64,000 bases of DNA from Paraburkholderia ginsengisoli NBRC 100965 (lineage in GTDB: Bacteria; Pseudomonadota; Gammaproteobacteria; Burkholderiales; Burkholderiaceae): NCBI RefSeq assembly GCF_000739735.1, contig NZ_BBJF01000008.1:62001-126000 (forward strand), given 5' to 3'. This document shows positions 51,390 to 59,751 of this stretch, in pieces. Below the pieces are notes generated by a model, which was given only the letters and a program-made list of their open reading frames with translations, had not been told where the DNA came from and made no database searches. The first letter of the stretch is position 1; every line of letters begins with the position of its first letter. Both the position numbers and the translations under genes were made by a program.

Positions 51390-51515
51390 CCGGACTCCGA
51401 AGCGATAACGCCCCCTAGAAACGAGGCGCCGTGGGACGTCGAAGCACATCGCCACTGGGCGACCAGTCCCACCTGAATTGAATTCCGTTCGAAACCGGCG
51501 AAAATTCGGCCTCCG

Positions 51516-51543
51516 ACGGCCGCCTTGGGCGGCCGTTTGTTTT
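51516..51543 (+). terminator. terminator of arsR copy 1
   Basis: ACGGCCGCC and GGCGGCCGT form a perfect 9-bp stem with a 3-base loop, followed by TTGTTTTG. It lies between convergent arsR and arsI and may serve both. Confidence 0.7.
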
Positions 51544-51555
51544 GATGCTGCGGAT

Positions 51556-52029
51556 TCAGCCGCAGCAGACCTTTTTCTCAATCACAGCGGGGATGGAGGT
51601 GGCGGGGGCGCAGCACGCGCCACTGGACTCCGACATGGCCGCCTGTCGGCTGTCTGCGCCGAACACAGGAATGTTGCCGAGCGTGTGATAAGTCTCCCAT
51701 GGCACTCCAGCGGGGTCCTGCGTCCAGTACTTGTTGGAACTCGCGTAGCAGCACTGCGCGCCAGGCTGGTCCTCGACGGTGACGCTTCCCGCGACAACCT
51801 GCGCGCGCAGAGCCACCAGCTCCTCGTCGCTGTCGACCTGGAAGCCCAGGTGATTGACGCCAGTCTCGCCGCCGCGCGCCGAAATGGCGAAATTCATGCG
51901 CGGGTCTTCGAGCATCCATTTCGCGTAATCGTCTTTAAGCACAGACGGCTCGGCACCGAACATGCTGCTGTAAAACCGCACGCTTTCGTCGAGTTTCGGG
52001 ACAACAACGTGCACGTGAAATCGCTTCAT
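51556..52029 (-). CDS. arsI: ArsI-type C-As lyase
   Basis: Cleaves the carbon-arsenic bond of trivalent methyl- or aromatic arsenicals. The 157-residue vicinal-oxygen-chelate protein has metal ligands in FHVHVVV (His), NHLGFQV (His) and WETYHT (Glu), and the vicinal Cys pair QCCYASSNKYW that binds the arsenical. The Cys-rich tail (GACCAPA, KKVCCG) is common in this family. Last gene of arsH-arsR-arsI; its start directly follows the arsR stop. CadI is a close relative, but the island context favours ArsI. Confidence 0.87.
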   Translation of the reverse strand: MKRFHVHVVVPKLDESVRFYSSMFGAEPSVLKDDYAKWMLEDPRMNFAISARGGETGVNHLGFQVDSDEELVALRAQVVAGSVTVEDQPGAQCCYASSNKYWTQDPAGVPWETYHTLGNIPVFGADSRQAAMSESSGACCAPATSIPAVIEKKVCCG

Positions 52030-52371
52030 TCAAGCCTCCGTTTCGTTGGTCGCGCAGCCGCATTGCTCTGCTTGCTCGGCCGCGCAGCAGTTTTCCATCA
52101 GGAAATCCATGAGCGTCTGCATGTGGTCATAGCTGGCGCAATAGATGATGAACCGGCCCTGACTCTTGCCTTCGATGAGCCCTGCGTGTGCGAGCTCCTT
52201 CAGGTGGAATGACAGCGTGGGCGCAGGCAGCCCCAGCTTTTCAGCGATGGCGCCAGGACTCATACCCGACCGTCCAGCGGTTACCAGAAGGCGAAAGACC
52301 GTGAGACGGGTCTCGTGCGCAAGCGCCGCGAGCGCCTTGACTGCCAACTTCGAATCCAGGGTTGCCATCAC
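52030..52371 (-). CDS. arsR: ArsR-family arsenite-responsive repressor (copy 2)
   Basis: A 113-residue repressor with AHETRLTVFRLLV, recognition helix PAPTLSFHLKELAHAGLI and wing QGRFIIYCA. The C-terminus ENCCAAEQAEQCGC supplies the arsenite-binding cysteines, as in copy 1. It lies between arsH and arsI, 6 bases after arsH. Likely controls this operon and possibly the other TCCA-N6-TGGA promoters. Confidence 0.88.
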   Translation of the reverse strand: MMATLDSKLAVKALAALAHETRLTVFRLLVTAGRSGMSPGAIAEKLGLPAPTLSFHLKELAHAGLIEGKSQGRFIIYCASYDHMQTLMDFLMENCCAAEQAEQCGCATNETEA

Positions 52372-52377
52372 AGTCCT

Positions 52378-53154
52378 TTATTGGTTACTCGCCTGAACTT
52401 CCTTGCGAGAATGGTCGGCGATTGCCCGGGAAGCTAGGTCGGTCGCGGGGTCGAGCGGACGACCGTCCTTCACCCGTTCGCTGTAACGGTCGACCAGATA
52501 GTCGGCACGGCCGCGAAGCAGCAGCGTGAACTTCACGAGTTCCTCCATGACGTCCACCAGTCGGTCGTAATATGACGACGGTTTCATCCGGCCGTCCTCT
52601 TCAAACTCTTCAAACGCCTTGGCAACCGACGACTGGTTGGGGATGGTGAACATACGCATCCATCGTCCCAACTGGCGGAGTTGGTTCACCGAATTGAAAG
52701 ATTGCGAACCGCCGCTGACCTGCATGACGGCAAGCGTGCGACCCTGCGTGGGGCGGATGCCGCCGCTGACCAGCGGCAGGTGGTCAATCTGCGTCTTTAT
52801 CAGACCGGTGATGGTGCCGTGCCGCTCCGGGCTGCACCACACGTGCCCTTCTGACCATAGCGACAACTCGAGCAGTTCCTTCACTTTCGGATGGTTCTTC
52901 ACGTCGACGTCGTCTGCGTGCGGCAGACCGCGCGGGTCGAAAATCCGCGCTTCCGCACCGAACGTCTGCAACAGGCGAGCGGCTTCCTCGACAAGCAACC
53001 GCGAATACGACCGCTCCCGCAGCGAACCGTAGAGCAGCAGAATTCTTACCGGCGGCTGCCCCTCCATTCCGAGGCGTGTTGCGATATCGGTGTCGAAAAT
53101 ATCTGTCCTGGCGGCCGGGAAGCTCTGGTCGCCATTGATTGCGTGAACTGTCAT
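52378..53154 (-). CDS. arsH: ArsH organoarsenical oxidase, NADPH-dependent flavoprotein
   Basis: A 258-residue FMN reductase that oxidises trivalent organoarsenicals to less toxic pentavalent forms. RILLLYGSLRERSYSRLLVE is the FMN phosphate loop, EGHVWCSPERHGTITGLIK and TLAVMQVSGGSQSFN are the characteristic ArsH strings. First gene of arsH-arsR-arsI, with a clear operator ~20 bases upstream. Confidence 0.93.
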   Translation of the reverse strand: MTVHAINGDQSFPAARTDIFDTDIATRLGMEGQPPVRILLLYGSLRERSYSRLLVEEAARLLQTFGAEARIFDPRGLPHADDVDVKNHPKVKELLELSLWSEGHVWCSPERHGTITGLIKTQIDHLPLVSGGIRPTQGRTLAVMQVSGGSQSFNSVNQLRQLGRWMRMFTIPNQSSVAKAFEEFEEDGRMKPSSYYDRLVDVMEELVKFTLLLRGRADYLVDRYSERVKDGRPLDPATDLASRAIADHSRKEVQASNQ

Positions 53155-53503
53155 CTCATTACCCTGCTATTTGACATTTCCAATTATATGGAGGCGTTTG
53201 GTCGATTCAAGGCGCTTTGCAGCGCCTCGGAGCACGACCGTCATCATCTCATTACTTGCATTCTACTACATTTCCGGTATTCTAGAAATATGAAATGCTT
53301 GGGGCTGTCATGGACTGCGAAGACCGGGTTACGACGGAGTCGCTCCCGCCTGTGTCGGGAAGGGGCCCCCTTCACGAGCGGGTCGCCGCTGTCATCACGC
53401 ATAGATTCGCGTCGACAACATTTTTTTGCTACGCCACCTTTCGCACCGGCAGCGGCACCGTCCACAAACTGAGCCAGATGAGGGGCTGAAAAAATTGAGC
53501 ACA
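53155..53503. promoter_or_regulatory. divergent control region of arsH and the MFS transporter gene
   Basis: Holds two palindromes: TCCA-N6-TGGA at 53179-53192 within CATTTCCAATTATATGGAGG facing arsH, matching 41997 and 45130, and ATTTC-N10-GAAAT at 53270-53289 facing the transporter, resembling 28987. No gene is visible in these ~350 bases. Confidence 0.6.
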
Positions 53504-54754
53504 ATGTCGAGCCGAAGTGAGAACGTCAGCGGAAACACCGCTCCCCGAGATAGCAAAGACAGTCTGGTTACATGGGCGTTGGCGTTAGCGCAGCTAGTCT
53601 CCTGGGGCTCCGTCTACTATTCATTTTCCCTGCTGGTCGTGCCCATGGAGCAATCCATGGGCTGGAGCAGAACGGCGACAAATGCGGCCCTTTCGGTCGG
53701 GTTGCTGGTTTCCGGGTTTGCCGCATATCCAATTGGTCGCTGGATTGACCACGGATTCGGGCGCCGCGTGATGGTGGCCGGTACGGTCATCGCAGCCGGA
53801 ATGCTTTTGCTTTGGGCCGACGCGCAGTCGCTGACGGTGCTCTTTGTTGCATGGATTGGCCTGGGAATTTCCATGGCGGCCACGTTCTACGACCCTGTCT
53901 TCGCCGTCGTCACGCATCGTTATCCACGAAGCTTCCGAACCAAAATCACGCTCATCACGTTGGTCGCTGGATTCGCCAGCACGGTCTTCATACCGTTGAC
54001 CCAGTTGCTGGTTGGCTCGGTCGGGTGGCGCACGTCGCTGGTTGTTCTCGCGGCATTGAACCTGATTATCTGCCTGCCAATTCACATACTGGCAATTCGC
54101 TCTTCGCGCGCGGACGTGGGCTCCCAACCGAATAATGGCGCTGTGAAACTTGCGAACGATGCGGCCACGCGTCGCGCGCTGCGCACACCGACGTTCTGGG
54201 CGCTTGCCGTCTGCTTCACTGCCTACTATGCGACGTTCGCGGCGCTCACTTTCCATCTGGTGCCGCTGATGTTCGAGCGTGGCGTGTCGAATGCAGTGCT
54301 CGTCACGACCATGGCTCTTATCGGTCCTGCCCAGGTGGCCGCGCGTGCGGTGTGGTTCACATTCGGCCGCACGCTACACGCCAGCACCGTGGGCATCGTT
54401 GTCGTGACGCTGTTCCCGCTGTCGACCATCGTCCTCATATCCGCAGGCCATTCCGCTGCGCTGCTCTGGTTGTTCGCGCTTTGCTATGGCGCCGCGAATG
54501 GGATGATGACAATCCTGCGCGGCACCATTGTCCAAGACCTGATGTGGACGGAAGGATATGGCGCAGTAAGCGGCATGCTTTCGTTTCCCTCAAATGTCGC
54601 CAAGGGGATAGCGCCGATAGCCGCCGCGAGCATCTGGAGCTTCACGCACGGCTACGTCGCTGTTGAATGGACGGTGTTTCTCGTCTCGATACTGTCTGCA
54701 ATAGCCTTCTTTGTCGCTGTCCGAGCCGCTCGGCGCGCAATAGCGAGCGCTTGA
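53504..54754 (+). CDS. MFS transporter, ArsK-like candidate
   Basis: A 416-residue, 12-helix major facilitator. LVTWALALAQLVSWGSVYYS starts the first helix; the conserved loop between helices 2 and 3 appears as GRWIDHGFGRRVM. MFS proteins of this size in ars clusters include ArsK, which exports arsenite and some organoarsenicals; I infer the same here from the position divergent to arsH and the shared operator type. The start is ATG 53504, or TTG 53495, which is better spaced from GAGGGG. Confidence 0.78.
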   Translation: MSSRSENVSGNTAPRDSKDSLVTWALALAQLVSWGSVYYSFSLLVVPMEQSMGWSRTATNAALSVGLLVSGFAAYPIGRWIDHGFGRRVMVAGTVIAAGMLLLWADAQSLTVLFVAWIGLGISMAATFYDPVFAVVTHRYPRSFRTKITLITLVAGFASTVFIPLTQLLVGSVGWRTSLVVLAALNLIICLPIHILAIRSSRADVGSQPNNGAVKLANDAATRRALRTPTFWALAVCFTAYYATFAALTFHLVPLMFERGVSNAVLVTTMALIGPAQVAARAVWFTFGRTLHASTVGIVVVTLFPLSTIVLISAGHSAALLWLFALCYGAANGMMTILRGTIVQDLMWTEGYGAVSGMLSFPSNVAKGIAPIAAASIWSFTHGYVAVEWTVFLVSILSAIAFFVAVRAARRAIASA

Positions 54755-54784
54755 GACTGCATTATTTCTGCGACGGCATAAACT

Positions 54785-55219
54785 ATGAAAATTCGTGCTG
54801 CTTTTAGCGAAGACCTCGACGTCATTAAAACATTGCTCACAAACAACCAATTGGTGGCTTCTGACGTCCACGTGTCCCTGCTCGACAACTTTCTGGTTGC
54901 TGAAAGTGAGGACGGCGCGCTCGCCGGTAGCATCGGGTTAGAGCGATTCGGCCAAGATGCGCTGCTGCGGTCGCTAGTGGTCGCGCGCAGCGCTCGCGGC
55001 ATGGGTCTTGGAGGCAGTTTGCTTTCGCGGATGGAACTGCATGCACGCGCAAGCGGCGTTTCCAACCTATGGTTGTTAACCACAACAGCTGGGGAGTTCT
55101 TCCGGAAGAAAGGATACGATGTTGTAGCCCGAGAAAGCGCTCCGATTATGCTCCAGACAAGCTCACAGTTCGCAGACCTCTGTCCGGCAACTGCCGTCTG
55201 CATGCTCAAATGGCTGTGA
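54785..55219 (+). CDS. arsN2: GNAT acetyltransferase, ArsN2-like
   Basis: A 144-residue N-acetyltransferase. The acetyl-CoA loop is seen in LVVARSARGMGLGGSLL; WLLTTTAGEFFRKKGYDVV and the end FADLCPATAVCMLKWL with two Cys are typical of proteins annotated ArsN2 in arsenic islands. ArsN1 acetylates arsinothricin or phosphinothricin; ArsN2 activity is less certain. 30 bases after the MFS gene, likely one operon. Confidence 0.8.
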   Translation: MKIRAAFSEDLDVIKTLLTNNQLVASDVHVSLLDNFLVAESEDGALAGSIGLERFGQDALLRSLVVARSARGMGLGGSLLSRMELHARASGVSNLWLLTTTAGEFFRKKGYDVVARESAPIMLQTSSQFADLCPATAVCMLKWL

Positions 55220-55238
55220 ATCATACCGCCAGCAAAAA

Positions 55239-55760
55239 ATGACGCTAACCACAAGACCAGACCATTTCTTGTATTTCGCCTATGGCTCGAACATGTGCGT
55301 CGGGCGTCTTAGTGCGCCCGAAAGAGCTCCTTCCACAGCCGTTATCTGTTCGGCATACGTGGCGGGTCGGCGATTGACTTTCGACAAGACAAGTAAAGAC
55401 GGGTCGGCCAAATGCGATTGTGAATACACCGGGAACGCGACCGACCGGGTGTATGGCGTCGTCTTCGAGATTCATGGCAGTGATAAGGCCGCGCTCGACC
55501 GCGCCGAAGGGAAAGGCTATGGATATGATGCGTTAGATATTGAGGTCACCGCGCCAACGGGGCCAGCGGTCATGCTGACGTACATCGCGACGAACAAGAA
55601 GGCTGGACTACGCCCTTATGACTGGTACAAGCAGCATGTTCTAGATGGCGCATCGGCAGCGAACTTGCCCGGCGATTACATTAGCATGATTGCCGCCGTT
55701 GAATCTATTCCAGACTCCGACGACGTCCGAAGTGCTCGGGAAAACGCGATTCGATGTTGA
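55239..55760 (+). CDS. gamma-glutamylcyclotransferase-like protein
   Basis: A 173-residue protein of the GGCT fold. FAYGSNMCVGRL is the substrate-binding Y-G-S-N loop and ALDRAEGKGYGYD contains the catalytic Glu. It releases 5-oxoproline from gamma-glutamyl compounds; in an arsenic island it might act on glutathione breakdown, but that is inference. It lies 19 bases after the acetyltransferase gene. Confidence 0.8.
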   Translation: MTLTTRPDHFLYFAYGSNMCVGRLSAPERAPSTAVICSAYVAGRRLTFDKTSKDGSAKCDCEYTGNATDRVYGVVFEIHGSDKAALDRAEGKGYGYDALDIEVTAPTGPAVMLTYIATNKKAGLRPYDWYKQHVLDGASAANLPGDYISMIAAVESIPDSDDVRSARENAIRC

Positions 55761-55916
55761 ACGTCCGTGCGGGCGTGGGGAGCATGAATTGCTGACAGCC
55801 AATTTGACCGGACGAGCCTGTCGAAGCATCCGCGCGACATGTTCAGTACGCGCGCGGCTTCGTCGCTGCTCAAGTGCGTGACGCCACATCGTATGCTTGA
55901 GCTTGCGCATCTTCAT
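55676..55916 (-). pseudogene. frameshifted excisionase/antitoxin-like DNA-binding protein
   Basis: GAGGG precedes an ATG at 55916 that reads MKMRKLKHTMWRH in one frame; the continuation in a second frame, THLSSDEAARVLNMSRGCFD then RLVRSNWLSAI, is a helix-turn-helix like the 'EAAxxLNVSR' antitoxin/excisionase group. One base change restores a single gene. It overlaps the end of the cyclotransferase gene on the other strand. Confidence 0.45.
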
Positions 55917-56016
55917 TGAATTTCCCTCTAGTCGATTTGTCGAGGGCTCGAGAGTGCATCGGCTGGCCCGTTCAGCGGCCCTGCTCATCTGCTCATGTAT
56001 CTTCCCTGAAACTACT

Positions 56017-56811
56017 TTATCGCGACTTTGACTCGCTCTTTCTCGCGGCTACAGCAAAGCGAAGTACGACGTCGACTATGCTTTCTTCGTTCGCGACCTG
56101 GATTGAGTCCAGTTCGTAAGTCGGCCCTTCGTGGATGGCGATGACCGCACGCGCTATACCGTCAACTACGCTCACGTCGATACGCGCTTCAGAGGTGGCC
56201 CGTGCCTGCCCGGCGGGATGGCGGGCGATGAATACAGTAGCCACAGGTGCACGCGGATACGGCCCGCACGGATGGATGTACCCGCCCGATTGTAGGGCGC
56301 CCACCGTACGTTTCCAGATATTTACTCGGGGGTCGACTTCGTCAATTGCAGTCAACGTGGGTTCCGTATCACTGGGCTCATTCTGGTGACGGCCTACGTA
56401 AATCGTGACGGAAGTTCGCGACCACTCCGCTGCGTACGCGTGTGCCATCCGGCGAAGCAACCGGTATTGACTCTCATCGCGAAGCGCTTCGATGGGCGAA
56501 GTGCCCCCGATATTAGCGTGCCTTGACGACAGATACCCGAGCCTGCAGGATGGTGGCGCCGGGCTGAGGATGCGGCAAACTGCATGCAATCGTTTGAGGT
56601 CAATGTTGGGGGCCGACAGGAGCGATGGGTAATAATCGACGCAATCAACTTCTATCGTGAAAACGCTTCCCCTTGCAACCATGCGCGCGAAATGCCCCGC
56701 GCTGACGTTGAGTTGCTCGCGGAATTCGTCCTCACTCAGCAGCTCGCCGGAACGCACCATCTGGCGCCTAGCGGCAAGTGCCCGTTGTTCGATTTCATCC
56801 CAGAATATCAT
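56017..56811 (-). CDS. antitoxin-like DNA-binding protein of unknown role
   Basis: A 264-residue protein. Residues ~22-45 (SGELLSEDEFREQLNVSAGH) form a helix-turn-helix, and ~75-115 (RLGYLSSRHANIGGTSPIEA) resembles the region of Xre/MbcA/ParS-type antitoxins that contacts the toxin. The second half is beta-rich and unassigned. No toxin gene is evident beside it. The pseudogene downstream has a related N-terminus, so the two may descend from one family. Confidence 0.6.
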   Translation of the reverse strand: MIFWDEIEQRALAARRQMVRSGELLSEDEFREQLNVSAGHFARMVARGSVFTIEVDCVDYYPSLLSAPNIDLKRLHAVCRILSPAPPSCRLGYLSSRHANIGGTSPIEALRDESQYRLLRRMAHAYAAEWSRTSVTIYVGRHQNEPSDTEPTLTAIDEVDPRVNIWKRTVGALQSGGYIHPCGPYPRAPVATVFIARHPAGQARATSEARIDVSVVDGIARAVIAIHEGPTYELDSIQVANEESIVDVVLRFAVAARKSESKSR

Positions 56812-56988
56812 TGCTATTCAACCCTCGTGCTTCGACAAACCAATGAAATTGAAGACAACGCCGTACGTTTTATCGTTTCGAAAACTCGTGCACAAGCGCT
56901 AATAGCGTACAAATTCAGTTCGCCAAATGCTCAGAGCGTTATCTGGCAATGAAGACTTCGTTCTCCTGGGCTTTGCGCATCTCTATCT

Positions 56989-57189
56989 CTATATCCGTCT
57001 TGGCATGTCTAGCCACACTGTTTCCATGGCGATGAGCGCTACCATGCCGTTGTCGAGATAGTGACGCAACACGTGCTTGGCACGCTCCCGCAACATCTCC
57101 GTGTCAACGCTTCCTCGCGACTGCGATAGCTCAACCAACAGTTCGCGCGCACGGATTACTGCGAGTGCCCTCTCATCCGGCATCGTCAT
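56989..57189 (-). CDS. BPSL0761-family small protein
   Basis: A 66-residue protein beginning MTMPDERALAVIRARELLVE, followed by ERAKHVLRHY. This matches the small Burkholderia family BPSL0761, of unknown function, found in plasmids and islands. GAGGG about 8 bases upstream supports the ATG at 57189 over the one at 57231. Confidence 0.7.
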   Translation of the reverse strand: MTMPDERALAVIRARELLVELSQSRGSVDTEMLRERAKHVLRHYLDNGMVALIAMETVWLDMPRRI

Positions 57190-57214
57190 TTTCGCGCCCT
57201 CGTTCGCCATCGGG

Positions 57215-57508
57215 TTAGACAACTCTGTCATATTTGAGATTCGTTGGACCGTTCGACATTACAACCACGTGCTCGCGCGTTTGGGTTACGTCGTGGCAGT
57301 CGTCATCGGCCCGTCGTGGATGGCCAGGGTACCGGACTTCATACCTGGCTCCGAGGCAATAGCCTTTTTCGTATGTCCACAGCTCGGAATCGATAAAGAC
57401 TTCACGAATTTCGTCTGACTCGTCACTATCGGCATACGAGTCAAGAAACACGACGACGCTGTCCGGGTCAGCGTCTGCCAGCACAGCGATGAGTTCGCGA
57501 ACTCTCAT
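57215..57508 (-). CDS. conserved small protein of Burkholderia islands
   Basis: A 97-residue protein starting MRVRELIAVLADADPDSVVV, with GGAGGAAGG upstream of the ATG at 57508. The order 'hydrophobic strand VVVFLDSYADSDESDEIREV, then GARYEVRYPGHP, then VVVMSNGPTNL' is common beside BPSL0761-type genes. Function unknown. Confidence 0.7.
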   Translation of the reverse strand: MRVRELIAVLADADPDSVVVFLDSYADSDESDEIREVFIDSELWTYEKGYCLGARYEVRYPGHPRRADDDCHDVTQTREHVVVMSNGPTNLKYDRVV

Positions 57509-57552
57509 TGGCAACCTTCCTCCACCTCTTATCTCGGCAGTCGAGATTCCCA

Positions 57553-58017
57553 TCAGAGACCAAGGTGCATGGGAAAAATCGTTCGGAGAACTTTCAGCAC
57601 GATGTCCCAGACACCATCTTTGTCGTCGTACGCGACTGGAGGAACGTCTGTGCGAGGCTCGTTCTCAGTCGTAATGCTTACGAATGCGGAATGCCTATCA
57701 AGTACAAAGTCGAGCCGTGCGACCAGCACCTTGTGGCTCGTCCAGTGGTTTGCAACGCTCTCGACGAACATGGTCATCAGCGGGCTCGGCGCGGTCTTTG
57801 GCTCAAGCGGGCGATAGTAGCGGGAAGCTTCGCTGAGATTTATGAGCATTGCAGCTAGGTGGCACGCCGCTTTCGACGACAACAATTCTCGAACATTACG
57901 TAGCTCCGCTTCACCGCTTGTTGTACTCAACAACGAGAGCGCATCGCATACTCCAAGGTACTCACCAGCGTGCACGCGAGCAGTCCATAAAACAGGTCTT
58001 TCCTCGGCATGGCTCAT
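57553..58017 (-). CDS. protein of unknown function
   Basis: A 154-residue protein with GAGGAGCC before the ATG. It starts MSHAEERPVLWTARVHAGEY; the first half is helical (CHLAAMLINLSEASRYY), the second half strand-rich (VLVARLDFVLDRHSAFVSIT) ending in an amphipathic helix. Same direction as the small genes on each side, so probably one operon. Unrecognised. Confidence 0.55.
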   Translation of the reverse strand: MSHAEERPVLWTARVHAGEYLGVCDALSLLSTTSGEAELRNVRELLSSKAACHLAAMLINLSEASRYYRPLEPKTAPSPLMTMFVESVANHWTSHKVLVARLDFVLDRHSAFVSITTENEPRTDVPPVAYDDKDGVWDIVLKVLRTIFPMHLGL

Positions 58018-58074
58018 TCAAGGGCTCCTCACATGGTAGGCCCTCTGACGGTCTGTTGAGTTTAGTGGTCGGAT

Positions 58075-58440
58075 TTACCCTTCGTCCTCGGGCCACTCGA
58101 TGCGTTGCCGTGGCCGACGGCTACCTGGAATGAGTTCCTCAGTGACATCTTTCCAGGGCTGGCCCTGTCCGATGATTTCCCGGACTCTGTTAAACACATA
58201 TTCAGCGTCGCTGTTGTACCCACTCGTACCGACCAACTGATATGTTCGCCCACTGGCAGTTCGAGCGGTCCTGGCTTCGATGTTCAGCTCTGTGATTGCG
58301 GTGCTCACTCGACCGTCGTGAGTTTCTAGTGAAAATCCCACAAAATGCCGGCCACCGCCAGCAAACTGGCGTATCGACCAAGCCTCAAGGCGCACCGTAT
58401 CTTCCCCTTCGACGGGAGCGTCATGTAAATATAGAGACAC
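58075..58440 (-). CDS. protein of unknown function
   Basis: A 121-residue protein from GTG at 58440 (MSLYLHDAPVEGEDTVRLEA). Beta-rich N-terminal half (HFVGFSLETHDGRVSTAITE) and a charged C-terminus (SRRPRQRIEWPEDEG). Its start overlaps the stop of a 32-codon frame by one base. Unrecognised. Confidence 0.55.
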   Translation of the reverse strand: MSLYLHDAPVEGEDTVRLEAWSIRQFAGGGRHFVGFSLETHDGRVSTAITELNIEARTARTASGRTYQLVGTSGYNSDAEYVFNRVREIIGQGQPWKDVTEELIPGSRRPRQRIEWPEDEG

Positions 58441-58538
58441 TAGTTTTCTCCAGTTGAAATACCCAGTCCCAAGTCTTCCGCTTCAAGTTCCTCAAGGAAT
58501 TCAGATACGTCACGAAAGTTTCCCGTTCGAATTTCCAT
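58440..58538 (-). CDS. possible 32-residue coupled leader gene
   Basis: An ATG at 58538 opens MEIRTGNFRDVSEFLEELEA and ends in TAG whose G starts the next gene (TAGTG). The acidic peptide could be a small protein or a leader that couples translation. The ribosome site (GGAAG) is weak. Confidence 0.35.
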   Translation of the reverse strand: MEIRTGNFRDVSEFLEELEAEDLGLGISTGEN

Positions 58539-58603
58539 CTGTCATGCTTCCAGGATTTCGCGTAGAGCAGCCGTCTTCGGGTTGTGTTCGTAAGACTTAG
58601 AAT

Positions 58604-59233
58604 TCAGGATTCCTCTCTCTTAGTATCGAACAACATTTGCGCAAGACGACGTTGAAAAGCGACGTCTTGATGTGCTCGAAGCGGAGACCGAAAGTTTCGC
58701 GCCTTGCGCAGCGCGACGGTGGCGACCGTCGCGCGCAAAATATCGTCATCGGAAAGGTGGGTGGTCGCACGAGTACCGAAACCGCGCAGGTGAACTTCAA
58801 GCGCCGCGCGTGTGATTTCGTCAAACCCGCGCTCCTGGTCGACATCAATGCGGGATGAGGCGGTCCGGTGCGTAAACTCAAAATCTCGCGACGCGAGAAT
58901 GACGAATGGGTCATCGCGATTCGCGAGGAAGTCCAGCACAGCCTGCTCCTTCGTACCTCCGACGGTGTTGAGGACATTGACTACACGCCTCCCGAACCCA
59001 TGACCCGCTTCCCGCAGATTCCTGAGGTCGTAATACAGCGGCCAGTCGTTCCCGACCACAATCACCGTCCCTGGATACGCGCTGAGTGTTTTCCCGAGCA
59101 GCAGGACATCCCTCTCCAGCGAGCGGGTGGCCTCCGGCGCATTTTCACAAGTCGTCAGTGCTGGATGGCGACTCATCGAGCCGAGCACGCCACTTACACA
59201 GAAAAAGACGAAGACCATACTAGCTCCGACCAT
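58604..59233 (-). CDS. possible membrane-anchored protein of unknown function
   Basis: A 209-residue frame. The N-terminus MVFVFFCVSGVLGS could be a short membrane anchor; the rest is soluble alpha/beta (GTVIVVGNDWPLYYDL, DPFVILASRDFEF). It may start at the second Met (59218). Divergent from the XRE gene, with shared operators between. Unrecognised. Confidence 0.45.
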   Translation of the reverse strand: MVGASMVFVFFCVSGVLGSMSRHPALTTCENAPEATRSLERDVLLLGKTLSAYPGTVIVVGNDWPLYYDLRNLREAGHGFGRRVVNVLNTVGGTKEQAVLDFLANRDDPFVILASRDFEFTHRTASSRIDVDQERGFDEITRAALEVHLRGFGTRATTHLSDDDILRATVATVALRKARNFRSPLRAHQDVAFQRRLAQMLFDTKREES

Positions 59234-59330
59234 TCAAGAGCGACGGCAAGGAGAACCGGCCCAGGACAGGGGTTATCAATTCGCGTCGAACAAGCGTTGG
59301 GCGCTTTTCAGCTATCCCGTGGTATATCCG

Positions 59331-59382
59331 ACAATTGAAATTGTAGATGTTTACGCAGTATGTGTAAACACGGTAGATGTTT
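59331..59382. promoter_or_regulatory. operator cluster before the XRE regulator
   Basis: ACAATT/AATTGT around GA (59331-59344), TGTTTAC/GTAAACA around nine bases (59348-59370), and a direct repeat GTAGATGTTT at 59343 and 59373. Such clustered symmetry is typical of autoregulated XRE genes. Confidence 0.5.
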
Positions 59383-59423
59383 GAAGAGTAGACGAAGGTA
59401 CGACGTTCGGCCACGCTCCGGGG

Positions 59424-59660
59424 ATGGACGAAATTGATAAGAAGGACCTCGACCCCTGGCTGCGACGTAGGCTCGCCCATAACGTTCGCCGACTGCGAAC
59501 AGCGAAAAAACTGTCGCAGGAACGCCTAAGTGAATCCTGTGGATTTCATCGGACCTACATCAGCCAAGTTGAGCGGTCGGTGACGAACATCACCTTAGAT
59601 AATTTGCAGCGGATAGCAGAAGCGCTGGGCGAAGAGCCGCCGGTTCTGCTCAAGCCATAG
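59424..59660 (+). CDS. XRE-family transcriptional regulator
   Basis: A 78-residue Cro/C1-type DNA-binding protein: RRLAHNVRRLRTAKKLSQER, SESCGFHRTYISQVERSVTN and LDNLQRIAEALGE give the standard five-helix domain. No extra domain. CGGGG touches the ATG, so an upstream start is possible but not obvious. Likely represses its own promoter and perhaps the divergent gene. Confidence 0.82.
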   Translation: MDEIDKKDLDPWLRRRLAHNVRRLRTAKKLSQERLSESCGFHRTYISQVERSVTNITLDNLQRIAEALGEEPPVLLKP

Positions 59661-59751
59661 ACCGGCGCTCAGGCGCTCGCCAGGCACCCCGATGGGTGCA
59701 TATCAAATTGCTATCGCGGGAGTACGCCAGTCGTTGGCTGGCCGGATACTC

